Shown one piece after another: positions 24,294-35,083 of a DNA stretch of 64,000 nucleotides. The DNA is from Drosophila pseudoobscura (Eukaryota; Arthropoda; Insecta; Diptera; Drosophilidae). Positions within the stretch are counted from its first letter, which is position 1. Each line of letters opens with the position of its first letter. The stretch covers positions 56,001,869 through 56,065,868 of the forward strand of contig NC_046683.1 in the NCBI RefSeq assembly GCF_009870125.1, written 5' to 3'. The notes under the pieces were generated by a model. It did no database searches. It saw only the letters and a list, made by a program, of their open reading frames with translations, and was not told the origin of the DNA. The position numbers and the translations under genes are program-made.

Positions 24294-27055
24294 ATGTCGA
24301 TTGCAGTTGAACAACTTGAAACTGTTATCAGCGAGTGCAATCAATTGCCAGAAACAGAACCGTAATCGAGGCAGATATACTACTACTGCACGAAATTAAA
24401 TAAACAAAGGCCTTCAGGCAGGGCATATCAGTCAGCGCCCTCGAATCGGGGAAAGAGAGTGACAGACAGACGTGTTACGGCTGGAAAATCTGAGATCCGC
24501 CAGAAGGCGACAAGTTTCTCTTGTTGCTGTGCGGTTCCTAAAAGTACTCAAAATTGATAGAAACACCAAAAAGGTTGCTGCAACTGGTGCCTCATCCGAG
24601 GACCAGCCGCCGCGCAAAAAGGGTCGTCGTTCAGGAGCCTCATCAGCTTCAACATCAGTTTCTGTCGTTTTGGACACCACCACTACAGCTACAGTGCCGC
24701 CAATAGATGCGGCATCCACATCGAGAGCGGCCCTTCTGTTACAACAGCAACAACAACCACAAACACAATTAAACTCGAATTTGGCAGGTTCAAGCACATC
24801 AATCACGGGCAACAACGACTCACCACAGATCAGTGATAACAGCTCGGAGACATCAGCATCGGCTAGCAGAGTGCAACAATCTTCATCCCTAACGCCCCCA
24901 GTCGGTAACACCAGCAGCAGCGGTAGCAGCAAGAAAACAAAAGCCAGTACCAGCACCAGCAGCAGCAGCGGCAGCAACACAAGCAAATCGCACAGCAACG
25001 AGTGCAACAATTCTGGATCGATTATGCAGAACACATCTTCTTCAGCGACCGGCTCCAGTACAAGGGCTACAGCAGATGCTTCGACGCTAAATTCCGGCGG
25101 CGGCAGTGCAGAGAATGTTAGCCGTGATACGACTGGCGGTGGTGGAGGTGGCGATGATAATCCCGCACCCGCTGACGAGCATCCATCCGGCAGCAGCACC
25201 AGAAACGGTCACGATGCCAAACAAAACGGATTTGCTGTCAATAACAATGGCAGCTGCATCGTAGATGGGGAGAACAATCGGGACAACAACACCAGCTACC
25301 GGGCTGTTCAGTTGGACAAGTCAAATCAGGAGATCATACGCCTCATTGGCCAGTATCTGCACGACGTAGGTCTGGATAAGTCCGTCAAGACACTGATGGT
25401 AGAGTCTGGCTGTTACTTGGAGCACCCATCGGCGACCAAGTTCAGGGAGCATGTGTTAATGGGGGATTGGGTCAAAGCAGATCTAGACCTCAAGGTAACG
25501 AACGATCTGAAACGTGGGCTTCAAAGTGCTTTGTTCATTTATTTCTTTTGTATACTCTTTTGCAGGACTTGGAGCCACTGATTGATAATGGGAAACTATC
25601 AACAATAACTGAAATGAAATTCATATTACTAGAGCAAAAGTATTTAGAGCATTTGGATGATGCCAATCCGCTGGACGCACTGCACGTGCTGCGCAGCGAG
25701 TTGACCCCATTGCAGCACAACATATCGCGTGTGCATCAGCTGTCTTCGTATATGATGTGCTCCACCAATCAAGACCTCTATCAGCGAGCCAAGTGGGAGG
25801 GCAAGGGTATCTTGTCTCGGGCGCTTGTCATGGAGCGCCTGCAAACGTTCATGCCGCCTTCGGTGATGATGTCGCCGCGCCGTCTGCGCACCCTACTTCA
25901 GCAGGCAATAGAATTACAAAGCCAACACTGCCCCTGTCACGACATGGCGTGGGAGACTAATTTGCAAACGGTTTCGTTGCTCACCGACCACTGTTGCACC
26001 ACAGATGGATTCCCCATGCAGACAATACAAATTCTGACTGACCATTGCGACGAAGTTTGGTTCTGTAAATTCTCTCCCGATGGCCTTAAATTAGCTACTG
26101 GCAGCAAGGACTCCACTGTGATTATTTGGGACGTAGACCCGTACAAACTCACGCTCAAGCATCGTCGCGTCTTGGACGGGCAGGCGCAGCTGAGCGTCAG
26201 CTTTGTCAGCTGGAGTCCCGACTCCAAGCTCATTCTGGTGGGTGGCACCGAGGACTCCCATGAGCTTTACATCTGGAACGTGGAGGACGGTAAGCTGTTT
26301 GTCAAGTTCTCCCAATCACTGGAGGACAGCCTCGCCTGCGGTGCCTTCAGTCGCGATGGCACCCGCTTCGTTTGTGGCGGCCAAAAGGGTCAGCTCTACC
26401 TATGCGATCTAAATGGCACCATTGTCGACTCCTGGGAGGGAGTTCGGGTCAACAGCATTGCCTTTCGAGCTGACAATAAAACAATATTGGCGGCCGATAA
26501 TCATTATCGCATCAGAGGGTGAGTCCCAACTGCATTTTCATAAACGAATTAACATCAATGATTTTTCATTGTAGCTACAACTTTGATAGCCCACGCTCAG
26601 ACTTTGATATACTGAGAGAGCCGCATCCGATTATGACTTTTAGCATCAACTCTGCCGATCGCTTAGCGTTGTTGAATGTCTCCAATCAAGGCCTTCATCT
26701 TTGGGACATTGAGGACAAATGTCTCGTGCGACGATTCCAGGGTATACGCCAGAGTAATTTTGCCATCCATTCGTGTTTCGGCGGTATCAATGAGAGCTTC
26801 GTGGCCAGCGGTAGTGAGGATAAGGTCGTATATATTTGGCACATTAAGCGCGAAGAACCCCTGGCCAAGCTGGCTGGCCACACGAAGACGGTGAACTGTG
26901 TGTCGTGGAACCCCGTTTATCCGTCATTGCTGGCTAGTGCCAGTGACGATGCCACCGTTCGCATTTGGGGACCAAAGCCGAATGGAAGCAACGCCACGAC
27001 AGAGAGCGACGATTGCTCCTCAAGCTCGTCCTCGTCATCGTGGAATATGACTTAG
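24294..27055 (+). CDS. CG7611: WDR26 ortholog, WD40 subunit of the CTLH/GID E3 ligase
   Basis: The well-supported part is: an open frame through 25494, then 25566-26518 and 26575-27055, all in phase. The N-terminal region is long and rich in serine, threonine, glutamine and asparagine. LisH/CTLH follows ([20 protein letters not shown], then a CTLH segment), then at least five WD40 repeats such as [10 protein letters not shown] and [13 protein letters not shown]26 is a substrate receptor or scaffold in the CTLH ubiquitin ligase. The start is uncertain because the long exon has no early in-frame ATG. My best model uses ATG 24294, a donor at 24361/24362 and an acceptor at 24560/24561, which keeps phase and gives 811 residues. 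Without that splice, the ATG at 24294 would open only a 23-codon upstream frame. Confidence 0.9.
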
Positions 27056-28166
27056 GAGATATATGGTTAGAGATGATTAGATATTGGATGCTGACCTAGT
27101 AATATTACGCTCTAATTTCGATATAAATGCAAAGTTTGTCCTGCCCCCAATTGCGCGTCAGTGTCGTCGTTGCTACAAACTGCCATTACAACAAAATGTA
27201 TGAGCAGCATGACTTACGATTAGCATTAATGACTTACTTAAGTACATTCATACGAACATATAAACAAACAACAAAACCAATCAACAATTCGTTCTCGGAT
27301 GCGTCTTTTATACCGATATTAACAAATGCAAATTATTCTTTTTCTGACTTTTATTATCAATTGTACTTTAGCTTCTTAATTTAACTCATGAAAGTGGTTA
27401 ACCTCCACTCTGTTTTATCTTCATTCGTCACTTGATTGAAATAATATTTTAACGCAGTTTCTCCAACATTTAGTATGTAAAACGATTTGACGTATTTGAA
27501 ATAACTTACATACCCTCCCCCAAAACAATAAAAATAGTTCTATATATGTTTTTAACAGTGGAATTTTACTTGCAGCAATTATAATATAATGATATACTCC
27601 TTGCTTTCTTTTCGTCCAACTGACAACTGTGTCGTATGTCAATTCAGAGGGTAACATACCCCAAAAAGACGTTTTCGTCTAATTATATTCGATTTTCACC
27701 CACAGTTTCAGGTCTTTTCGTAAAAGACTGGCCACAAGGTAATATTTTAGTATGGGTTAGCCTAGCATCATGTGGGAGCATGGACGTGCTCTAGAGACAG
27801 CAATTTGATGTTCAGTTCCCCAGAAGAGGAAGCTTCGTGTCTAAGATTACTAAATGTTATCTCCCATTATGGTTCCATGCAGAGAAACATGTACTATGAT
27901 GTACTGTATGGACAGTATTCCAACTCGAGTCGAGGAACTTCCGACACTTGGACTATTAAGGTTGGAAAACACTAACTTATGAATAATCATAAATGAATAC
28001 CCTACTTAGCTATTTATTATCGTACATGGATGTATGCGCCCCAAAACTTGATACAAAATACTTGAGGCACAAAGGTTAGAACCCCTCGGGAAGGTTATTC
28101 AGTGTTTTTGGTTAAAATTTGTACTAAAAATAAATAACAGAGGGTAATATATAGCTAATTCTTACG
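27056..28166. other. Convergent 3' flanks of CG7611 and Arv1
   Basis: No gene supported. It holds 3' UTR sequence of both genes and AT-rich spacer DNA. No RNA gene was recognised. Confidence 0.5.
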
Positions 28167-29303
28167 TTAATGTAACTCCAGTTGGAATGCGGCATAATGT
28201 CTGATGTATTCCTTTAGGACAAATGCAAGGACTACTAATGTAATGGCCAGCCATCGAAGCCGACTCTTGATATATCCGACTGCCTCGTACGCAAGGACCA
28301 GCGAACAGATATGATGGCTCATGACCAGTGCATAGTGTATGCTACGTCCAAACACTGTCGTGTTATTGCGCCAAACCAATATGGGGAGCAGGAAAAACTT
28401 GGATAAGTTTGAAATGACAACAACCTTGATAATAGTTAAGGTGAAATTTCGAACACCCACTTTCTTTATCTGATCAATGCCAAGTGCTGCCGTAATTAGC
28501 AGTAGAAAGAAGGTTATAAGCAAGTAGTCTGTAAAATATATATTTTGATTAAACTATGTAGAGTCTTGAATATTTAAACCATTTCCCATTTCTTACCACC
28601 TATGTGATGCAGTGTGTATGTGTAGAAACCTTTTTCGTGGACGTTTAAGGCATCATTGGCAGGATCGCTAAGCTTCTGCCGGCATAGTGCAAACGACTCC
28701 AAGAGCAACACCACCAGTGAAACCTTCCAATATAACTAGGACCGCAAAGATTGGGAAATGTTAAATAAAAGATCAAATTCTTGTAGCTCCGTAGAACCTC
28801 ACCTTAAAGTCGCCATTATATATTATATGGCGGAACGCAGACGAATCCAAAAGAAGTGCATCTATTAGGATGATAAATTCCTCAAACTCGATGTATTTGT
28901 CTGTGACCTGATGACATTTTTCCTGTGGAAGTGCTCATAAAAATTATATGTATGTTTGCAAAAAGACAAAAGCTTCCCCAATTTCAAAAGACACTAGTCT
29001 GATTTTTAGACATTTGAATAAATGTACACTCTAGATCTCGGAGATAATGAAACTGCGGCCCACGACAGTTGATCAAAACAAAGTATATGCAGTTTAAGCT
29101 TTCTTGCTTGTTGATATGTACAATGTACCATTCTAATCTACGAGTAAGGGCTAAAAACCAAACCCCAAACAAAACAAATGCATGCTCGATCAGATTGTTT
29201 TTCTTACGCAATTCGTAGTTTTTAGAGTGTTGCTATATTTTTTATATAGTTCTCGCACTCTGTGTCCACAGTTTACGCACACCGAGTTTTTTCCTCCAAT
29301 CAT
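28167..29303 (-). CDS. Arv1: ARV1-family ER lipid/sterol homeostasis protein
   Basis: Four exons (29303-29208, 28922-28803, 28735-28597, 28528-28167) join in phase to 238 residues. The N terminus contains the ARV1 homology domain: a zinc-ribbon pair CVNCG in exon 1, and the second pair CEKC, whose first cysteine ends exon 1 and whose second lies at the start of exon 2. This is followed by the conserved DKYIEFEEFIILIDALL. Several transmembrane segments follow in exons 3-4. ARV1 proteins sit in the ER membrane and act in sterol and GPI-anchor trafficking. The intron after exon 1 is 285 nt, and an unrelated longer frame inside it can mask the true first exon. A promoter-repeat copy ends 218 bp upstream. 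The gene is divergent from Mkrn1. Confidence 0.92.
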
Positions 29304-29521
29304 ATTATTTTTGAAATTGGTATCAATTTACGCAATGCAATTTATATTTCGCGTTTTGTAGCCACTGTCGCAAACAAAGCAGCAGTAGCAGCATCCAAGG
29401 GCTATAAAGAACAAAAATTACTAGGGAACTCAAGTAAAAGTAAAATCATTTTCTCTTACACTAAAAAATCCGTTTGTTGTTTTTGTTTGTTGTTGTTTTG
29501 TCATGTTATTATTACACTATG

Positions 29522-29775
29522 CAGAGTGACCGAGGATTATGCATAAAACATACACGGTCCGACCCTCAGAAATATACCAAAATATACCATTTATGTTTTA
29601 AAATATACCGTATTGACGAATTATTCAAGTTCCTCGTTTTTGTATGCTGTCGAATATTACTAGCTGGATAGATCTCTCAGCCCTGTCCACGTAGTTTTAT
29701 CCAATTAATGAATCTATTTTCTAGTTGATTGGTTAAATTTAAGTTTTAATCTTTATTTATTGCTTATAAAATAAG
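29522..29775 (-). repeat. Promoter-repeat copy upstream of Arv1
   Basis: Read on the minus strand it runs from a body unit (TAGAAAATAGATTCATTAAT, then ACGTGGACAGGGCTGAGAG, then AGCTAGTAATATTCG-like blocks) to GGTATATTT blocks and CTGAGGGTCGGACCG. It ends in a motif 1 variant, CGGTCACTCTG (29532-29522). The end faces the Arv1 ATG 218 bp away. It lies back to back with the copy at 30382-30629. Confidence 0.7.
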
Positions 29776-30328
29776 GGCTGCCAATTTCGGGGTTTTCCTG
29801 CAGATCTGTCTTTTTTGTATAGCCAACTGCGGTAAAAATTTGCGAATTGCAGGAAGAGGGCGTCCTGGATTTCTTAGAAATTTATACAAAATTATAAACC
29901 AATTTGGCTATCGGAACGTTGGCAAGAAATACCTTTTCGCGCATAATAGCACAGACTGTTTTCGTAACAGAACAGCAGGGTGGAGACAGCTATTTCGCAC
30001 CAAATTTTCTTTAAATTAATTGTTCGACCATCAGCAATTTAATTTTCAATTTACACGCAGCTTGTTAGATAAACAGGCGTTGCAACTGGAAAATCAGCAA
30101 CTGAAAAATATAAAGCCATTTTTAACACGCTGTATATTTTGAAAGGTCACTTGTTTTTGTTATATCGATACAAAAAACTTGTGAGAAAGGGAGCACATAA
30201 AAATGAAAACTAATCGTTTTGGTTGAAAACGTAATCCGCAAAAATAGGTGAAAACCGAAATAGTCATAGAAATACTCTTTTGGAAATACCCCTAATACAC
30301 GAGTACAATAAAATTGTGCCTGTGCATT

Positions 30329-30339
30329 TGGTCACACTA
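30329..30339 (+). promoter_or_regulatory. Second motif 1 upstream of Mkrn1
   Basis: TGGTCACACTA matches motif 1 and lies 17 bp before the first copy of a 26-bp direct repeat. It may be part of the promoter as it was before the repeat copy next to it arrived. Confidence 0.45.
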
Positions 30340-30355
30340 AAACAGTAATGAATAA

Positions 30356-30655
30356 ATTGTGATTGTATTTCAAGGTGCGCAACGTTATATAGAAATCCAA
30401 TAAAAGCAAGTGTTTAAATTAAGCCAGTCAATTAGAAAATAGATTCATTAATCGGATAAAATTATGTTGGCATGGCTAAATGTTCTATATAGCTGAGAAT
30501 ATTTGACGGAAGATCAAAATCGAGGAATATGTAAAATAGAACTTGAATTCATCAGTATATCTGTTTATGTTTCGGTATATTTCTGAGGGTCGGACGGTAT
30601 ATTTTATCGATAAGTCCGCGGTCACACTGATTGTGATTGTATTTCAAGGTGCGCA
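30356..30655 (+). repeat. 26-bp perfect direct repeat bracketing a promoter-repeat copy
   Basis: The same 26 bases (starting ATTGTGATTG and ending AGGTGCGCA) occur at 30356-30381 and 30630-30655, offset 274 bp. The second copy abuts the terminal motif 1 of the element exactly. The bracketed element is 30382-30629. Confidence 0.85.
30382..30629 (+). repeat. Promoter-repeat copy upstream of Mkrn1
   Basis: A compact 248-bp copy: AATCCAATAAAAGCAAGTG, TAGAAAATAGATTCATTAAT, a shortened TAGCTGAGAATATT block, TAGAACTTGAATTCATCAG, GGTATATTT blocks, CTGAGGGTCGG, a perfect DRE core TATCGATA (30605-30612) and a perfect motif 1 CGGTCACACTG (30619-30629). It is the best-bounded member of the family. It points at Mkrn1, whose ATG is 621 bp downstream. 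Confidence 0.75.
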
Positions 30656-31250
30656 TAAAACGACAAAGTTAAACAATTGTAAGTGTTTTTGGCGTTAAAT
30701 AAGTCTAAGCTTAGTGGAAAGGTTAAATTAACTGTCATGGTTAAAACAGACGTTGGTATTTGATATACAAACTATGTATCTGAAACAACAGGCATTAGTT
30801 ACGCCTATACGAATGTGCCTACACATAGTAGTACACACATAGTTTCATCGAATAATAATGATGCAAAGCGATCTACGTTCAGAAAAGTAAATTTTTATGT
30901 TCATGGATATGTGCAATTAACGTTTATTGACTTTTTACGTTAATATCTGTCAACTAGCGTGCTTCCCAGTTGTGCGCATCATTTCATCAATACAGTCAAA
31001 TGCCTATATGTATGCATGCTTGCACGCACATGCACATATGTATAAAAGATGCAAGCACATGATTAATTGTATTTGTGCTTTCATGCACATTTCTATGCAT
31101 GTATTGTGTCATTATGTGAATGTTTTAACTTCGTACGAGACGAACGGAGTTTACAGTTTTTATATAATGCTTTTATTTTTAGGTCATCGTTGAGAATTGT
31201 CAAATTTGAAATATCAAACCCTTTTGCAATTGTTAAAAGTACAGAGTAAA

Positions 31251-32564
31251 ATGAGTGCCGTCGCCAACAGCGATCCAGCCATTCCCAACATGGCACTTGG
31301 GCGAAGTCAAACGATATGCCGATTTTATCTGCGCGGAATTTGCCGTTTTGGCGAGCTCTGCCGTTTCTCGCATGATTTAAGTCGCGGCCGTCCCGAGTGT
31401 GCGGAGCAAACGCATATAACTACAGATAATGCTGAGAGCATTAAGCCAAGCACCAGCCAACGTAATTGGGCAAATGCCCCGATATTTGTGCCTAGCCAGA
31501 AGCGCGTGCTGGAACAGAACGAGGATGAGGAGGCAGCTTCTGGCAGCGTATCCCTTCAAAACGGAATCTCCTGGGCCGAAGTAGTTGGTGGCCCGACAGT
31601 CGACGTGAGCTGTTGCGAACCCGCATCATTGGACGAGGTTTGTCCCTATGAATGTCCGTGTCCTTATGGCGAGTATTGCCCCTATCGTATACACATGGAG
31701 CTATGCGAAATGTGTGACCAGTATTGCCTGCATCCCACGGATCAAGCTCAACGTAAAAATCACAACCGGGAGTGCTTGCAACAGCACGAACAGGCCATGG
31801 AACTTTCCTTTGCGATCGCTCGCTCTAAGGATAAGGCCTGCGGCATATGCTTCGACACAATCATGGAGAAGGCTGGCCGGGAGAAAAGATTTGGCATCCT
31901 GCCCAACTGCAACCATATCTTTTGTTTGGAATGCATTCGTAAATGGCGCCAGGCCAAACAGTTTGAGCATAAAATAACGCGGTGAGTGAAATGATAATTG
32001 ATTGAAAATGGGGTCTACCTATATGTATTGAGTGGAGAATTCGACTATAGAATTCTTGCTTATATTCGAATGTATGTATATTACATACAAAATTAACGCT
32101 ACGCTTCATTTTAGTGCTTGCCCCGAATGTCGCGTATGCTCAGACTTTGTCTGCCCCAGTGCGTTTTGGGTGGAGACAAAGGAGGAAAAGGATAAGCTTC
32201 TCAATGATTATCGCGCTGCCTTGGGAGCCAAAGATTGTAAATACTTTCAGAAAGGCGAGGGAAAGTGTCCCTTTGGAAACAAGTGCTTTTATAAACATGC
32301 CCTGCCCAATGGGGATATCGTTGATGTGGGCTTACCAAAGCGTACTCGGAAGTTACAAGGCCAACATGAAATAATCGATTTACTCGATGTGAGTATCATA
32401 TATCCTTTTGCTGTATATAAATGACTATACTGATCAATATATTAAATACTTATCAAATATAATAGATTTATCTGTGGGACTACGTTGATAGACGTGATTA
32501 TCATTGGCTGGAGATATTTTCAAGTGATATAAGTGAATCTTCAGATGTCTCCGATGATGAGTAA
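31251..32564 (+). CDS. Mkrn1: Makorin RING-finger E3 ubiquitin ligase
   Basis: Three exons (31251-31981, 32115-32388, 32466-32564) join in phase to 367 residues. The domain order is that of makorins: a C3H1 zinc finger at about residues 23-40 (CRFYLRGICRFGELCRFSH), a makorin-type Cys-His region (CPYGEYCPYR to CDQYCLH), a C3HC4 RING starting CGICFDTI and closing with CPECRVC across the exon 1-2 junction, and a last C3H1 finger (CKYFQKGEGKCPFGNKCFYKH without its first residues). The C terminus is acidic and serine-rich. Makorin binds RNA and ubiquitinates targets; in flies Mkrn1 supports oskar mRNA translation in the germline. Only one N-terminal C3H finger is seen. The ATG context AAAATGAGT supports the start. 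Confidence 0.95.
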
Positions 32565-34980
32565 GCATCTAACGAAGAAGAAGAAAAAACACAAACACAA
32601 AACAAAAAGTGCAGCAATTGTAGACCCGCAACGAAACAAAATGTTCGATATACAGTCCCAGATATAACCTAATCAATATTCTAGCGATATATACATATAA
32701 ATGATACAGAACCAAATATCGAAGGCAAAATTTAAACCAACACACATACATGTATTTGGGTACCAAAATTTAGGTTTATATAAAATATTTATTCTCCACT
32801 TAACGCAACGAAATTTTCAGCAACTTTTCCGTACTTGTATTAAATTAAAATATATTTAATACCATCCAATAAGTGGTTACCATTAAACCTTAAAGATCAA
32901 TGATATATCATTACCTATGTATACACAATTTTAGAGATAATAAAATAAGTAAACAAATAGATTTTTCAAAATAGGTGATATCAAATGTGTAAACAAACTA
33001 TGCCTTTCAGACTGAATTGTAAAGATAACAAAATACAAACATTCTTTAATCGGGTTTCCACTCATTTTTTTTGAAGTTAAAAAGCGATAACTAAGTAAAA
33101 CGCACATAGAAAACATAACAAACATAATAATAAAAAATGCATATTGCATGCGGTATGCGTTATCCGGTAATAGAAAAACTTAAATTTCTGATGTTGTGCC
33201 GATATAGTGTTATCATAACTACATACATACCATACCACACCATACCTTTTTGTCAATCAATAATCAATACATTTTTGTTGCTGTTATGATTATAATTTTG
33301 TGTTAAAGTATTACTGTTGCATACCTGTAATTCAGTATATTTCTAAACGTTTTTCCACAAGTTCCCCGTAATACCCTGACACAAAGAGCTATAATTATTG
33401 TATGTATATTTACTGTAATATGATTTTAAGCCTATACTTTCGAAATGTACCTCTTTAAAATGTTTTGTTTTTAATGATAAATATGTTACTGTACACAGAA
33501 ATTAAATGAAATAAGGAAATTACCATATAAACCACACATGTTCAACATTTAAAACTACAAGCAAACAAAACAAAAAAACGATAATCATTTATTTCTATTA
33601 AAAGATCAATACATATTATAGGATTATATGACTGGGAACATATTTCTATGCGACTCATCCGTGACAGTTACAAATTATGAATGTTATATGAATAATTGGT
33701 AATATATATTTTTAAAGCAGGCATTTGATTGTTAACCCCAACCCCTCAAAACAAAATGTACAAATCAGCTTGAAAAATTCTTGATATCTCAAAAAAAAGG
33801 AGACAAAAACAAACAAACCTACATATGTATGATTCGATTCCTATATTATTGTAGTATTTCTTTAGAGCCTCTTTTTTCCAAATAGAATTTTTGGTTAGAT
33901 ATTGGTTGGAAAGTTCAGCAGATTAATCAATTGTATCAAGTTGTTCAATAATACCAAGCAAAGTAAAGAATTATAATTAGTTCGGAAGCATATTCTGTAC
34001 ACACATTTCAATTGACAATTAAGATCCTCAAAATAAAAAAACAGACCTGTACAACATGTTCTTGTTAAGTTGAACAAATAGTTTTCTCATCAATTTGTAT
34101 GTTGCTGACGGGCTTATAACTGATTGAATATGAACCGTAGATTTAGTGATATTTAATAGCTGCTTATTTACGTTAATACATTTTCAGTTTGTTCCGATGA
34201 TATTAAAACATATTTTTATACATCTATGCATGTATCCAGCAGTGATATTTTCTCTATACTTTCGAAATAGTTTAAAGATTACCATAAATAGACGGTGTAA
34301 ACTCGTAAATCAAAAGACCTTTTGAAATCGCTAGCTTACATTTTTAAGGTATTACAAAAAAAAAAACAAAACAAAAAATCAACATATTGCAGGTTCGTTT
34401 TCACAAATAATGAATATAATATCTTAAAGGTATTTATGAAACAAGCCTTTAATCAAATACTAATTGTGCCATTTCCCGTTTTAAAATTGTTCAAAACAAA
34501 ATAAAGAATACCAATCTGGCTGAAGTTGTACCTATATTAGATTAAAAATAATAACAAATTTGTAACATTATAATAAAAAACAGTAATGAAACAAATAAAT
34601 ATTACAAAATAAAAATACAATTCGATCACCGAACAATACTTTGCTCATAACCACGAAACTATACAGTGTTTATATTGTTACATATCTTGTAGGGATATTA
34701 TTAAAATTTGTATGTGATGATGAACGCATAAACATAATGATATTCAGGCTATTTATTATGTTTGTGACAGGAGGTTCATACAATTCCTTTATCAGAACAT
34801 TTGAAAATCATTTGGATTTGCCGTTTAAGGTACAGAATGAAACGAACTTGTTATTTCAGACAATTAGGCTAATTGGAATGGTTCTATAATGAGGATTAAA
34901 TTACTTTGATTCATTACAAAAACTTAATGATAATACATTGAAAAGCTTCATAGATAATGCTTTTGTAAATACTAATGAAT
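32565..34980. other. Gene-poor AT-rich interval after Mkrn1
   Basis: About 2.4 kb very rich in A and T. The first few hundred bases are likely Mkrn1 3' UTR. Short open frames (for example near 34641-34889) lack good starts or recognisable motifs. No repeat family member was identified. Confidence 0.5.
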
Positions 34981-34985
34981 ATACA

Positions 34986-34993
34986 TATATAAA
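34986..34993 (+). promoter_or_regulatory. TATA box upstream of the ppk gene
   Basis: TATATAAA lies 91 bp upstream of the ppk ATG. An initiator-like ACAGTC follows at 35024-35029, slightly farther than the usual spacing. This is the one gene here with a clear TATA element, and it lacks the motif 1 repeat. Confidence 0.45.
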
Positions 34994-35083
34994 CACTTGA
35001 GTCTAACAAGAGAGAGCCACGCCACAGTCTAACAACTATCCCCAATCTATTAACAAGAATAAAATAACCATCGGGTCAATACC

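Noticed and set aside
24432-25199. Minus-strand 255-codon frame opposite CG7611
   Set aside because: Antisense shadow of the serine/threonine-rich low-complexity exon; no start context or motif.
28984-29211. Minus-strand 75-codon frame just upstream of Arv1 exon 2
   Set aside because: It lies in the first Arv1 intron. The true first exon (29303-29208) carries the CVNCG zinc motif and joins in phase.
34641-34889. 82-codon plus frame upstream of ppk
   Set aside because: No proper ATG at its start, no family motif, and composition like the surrounding AT-rich DNA.
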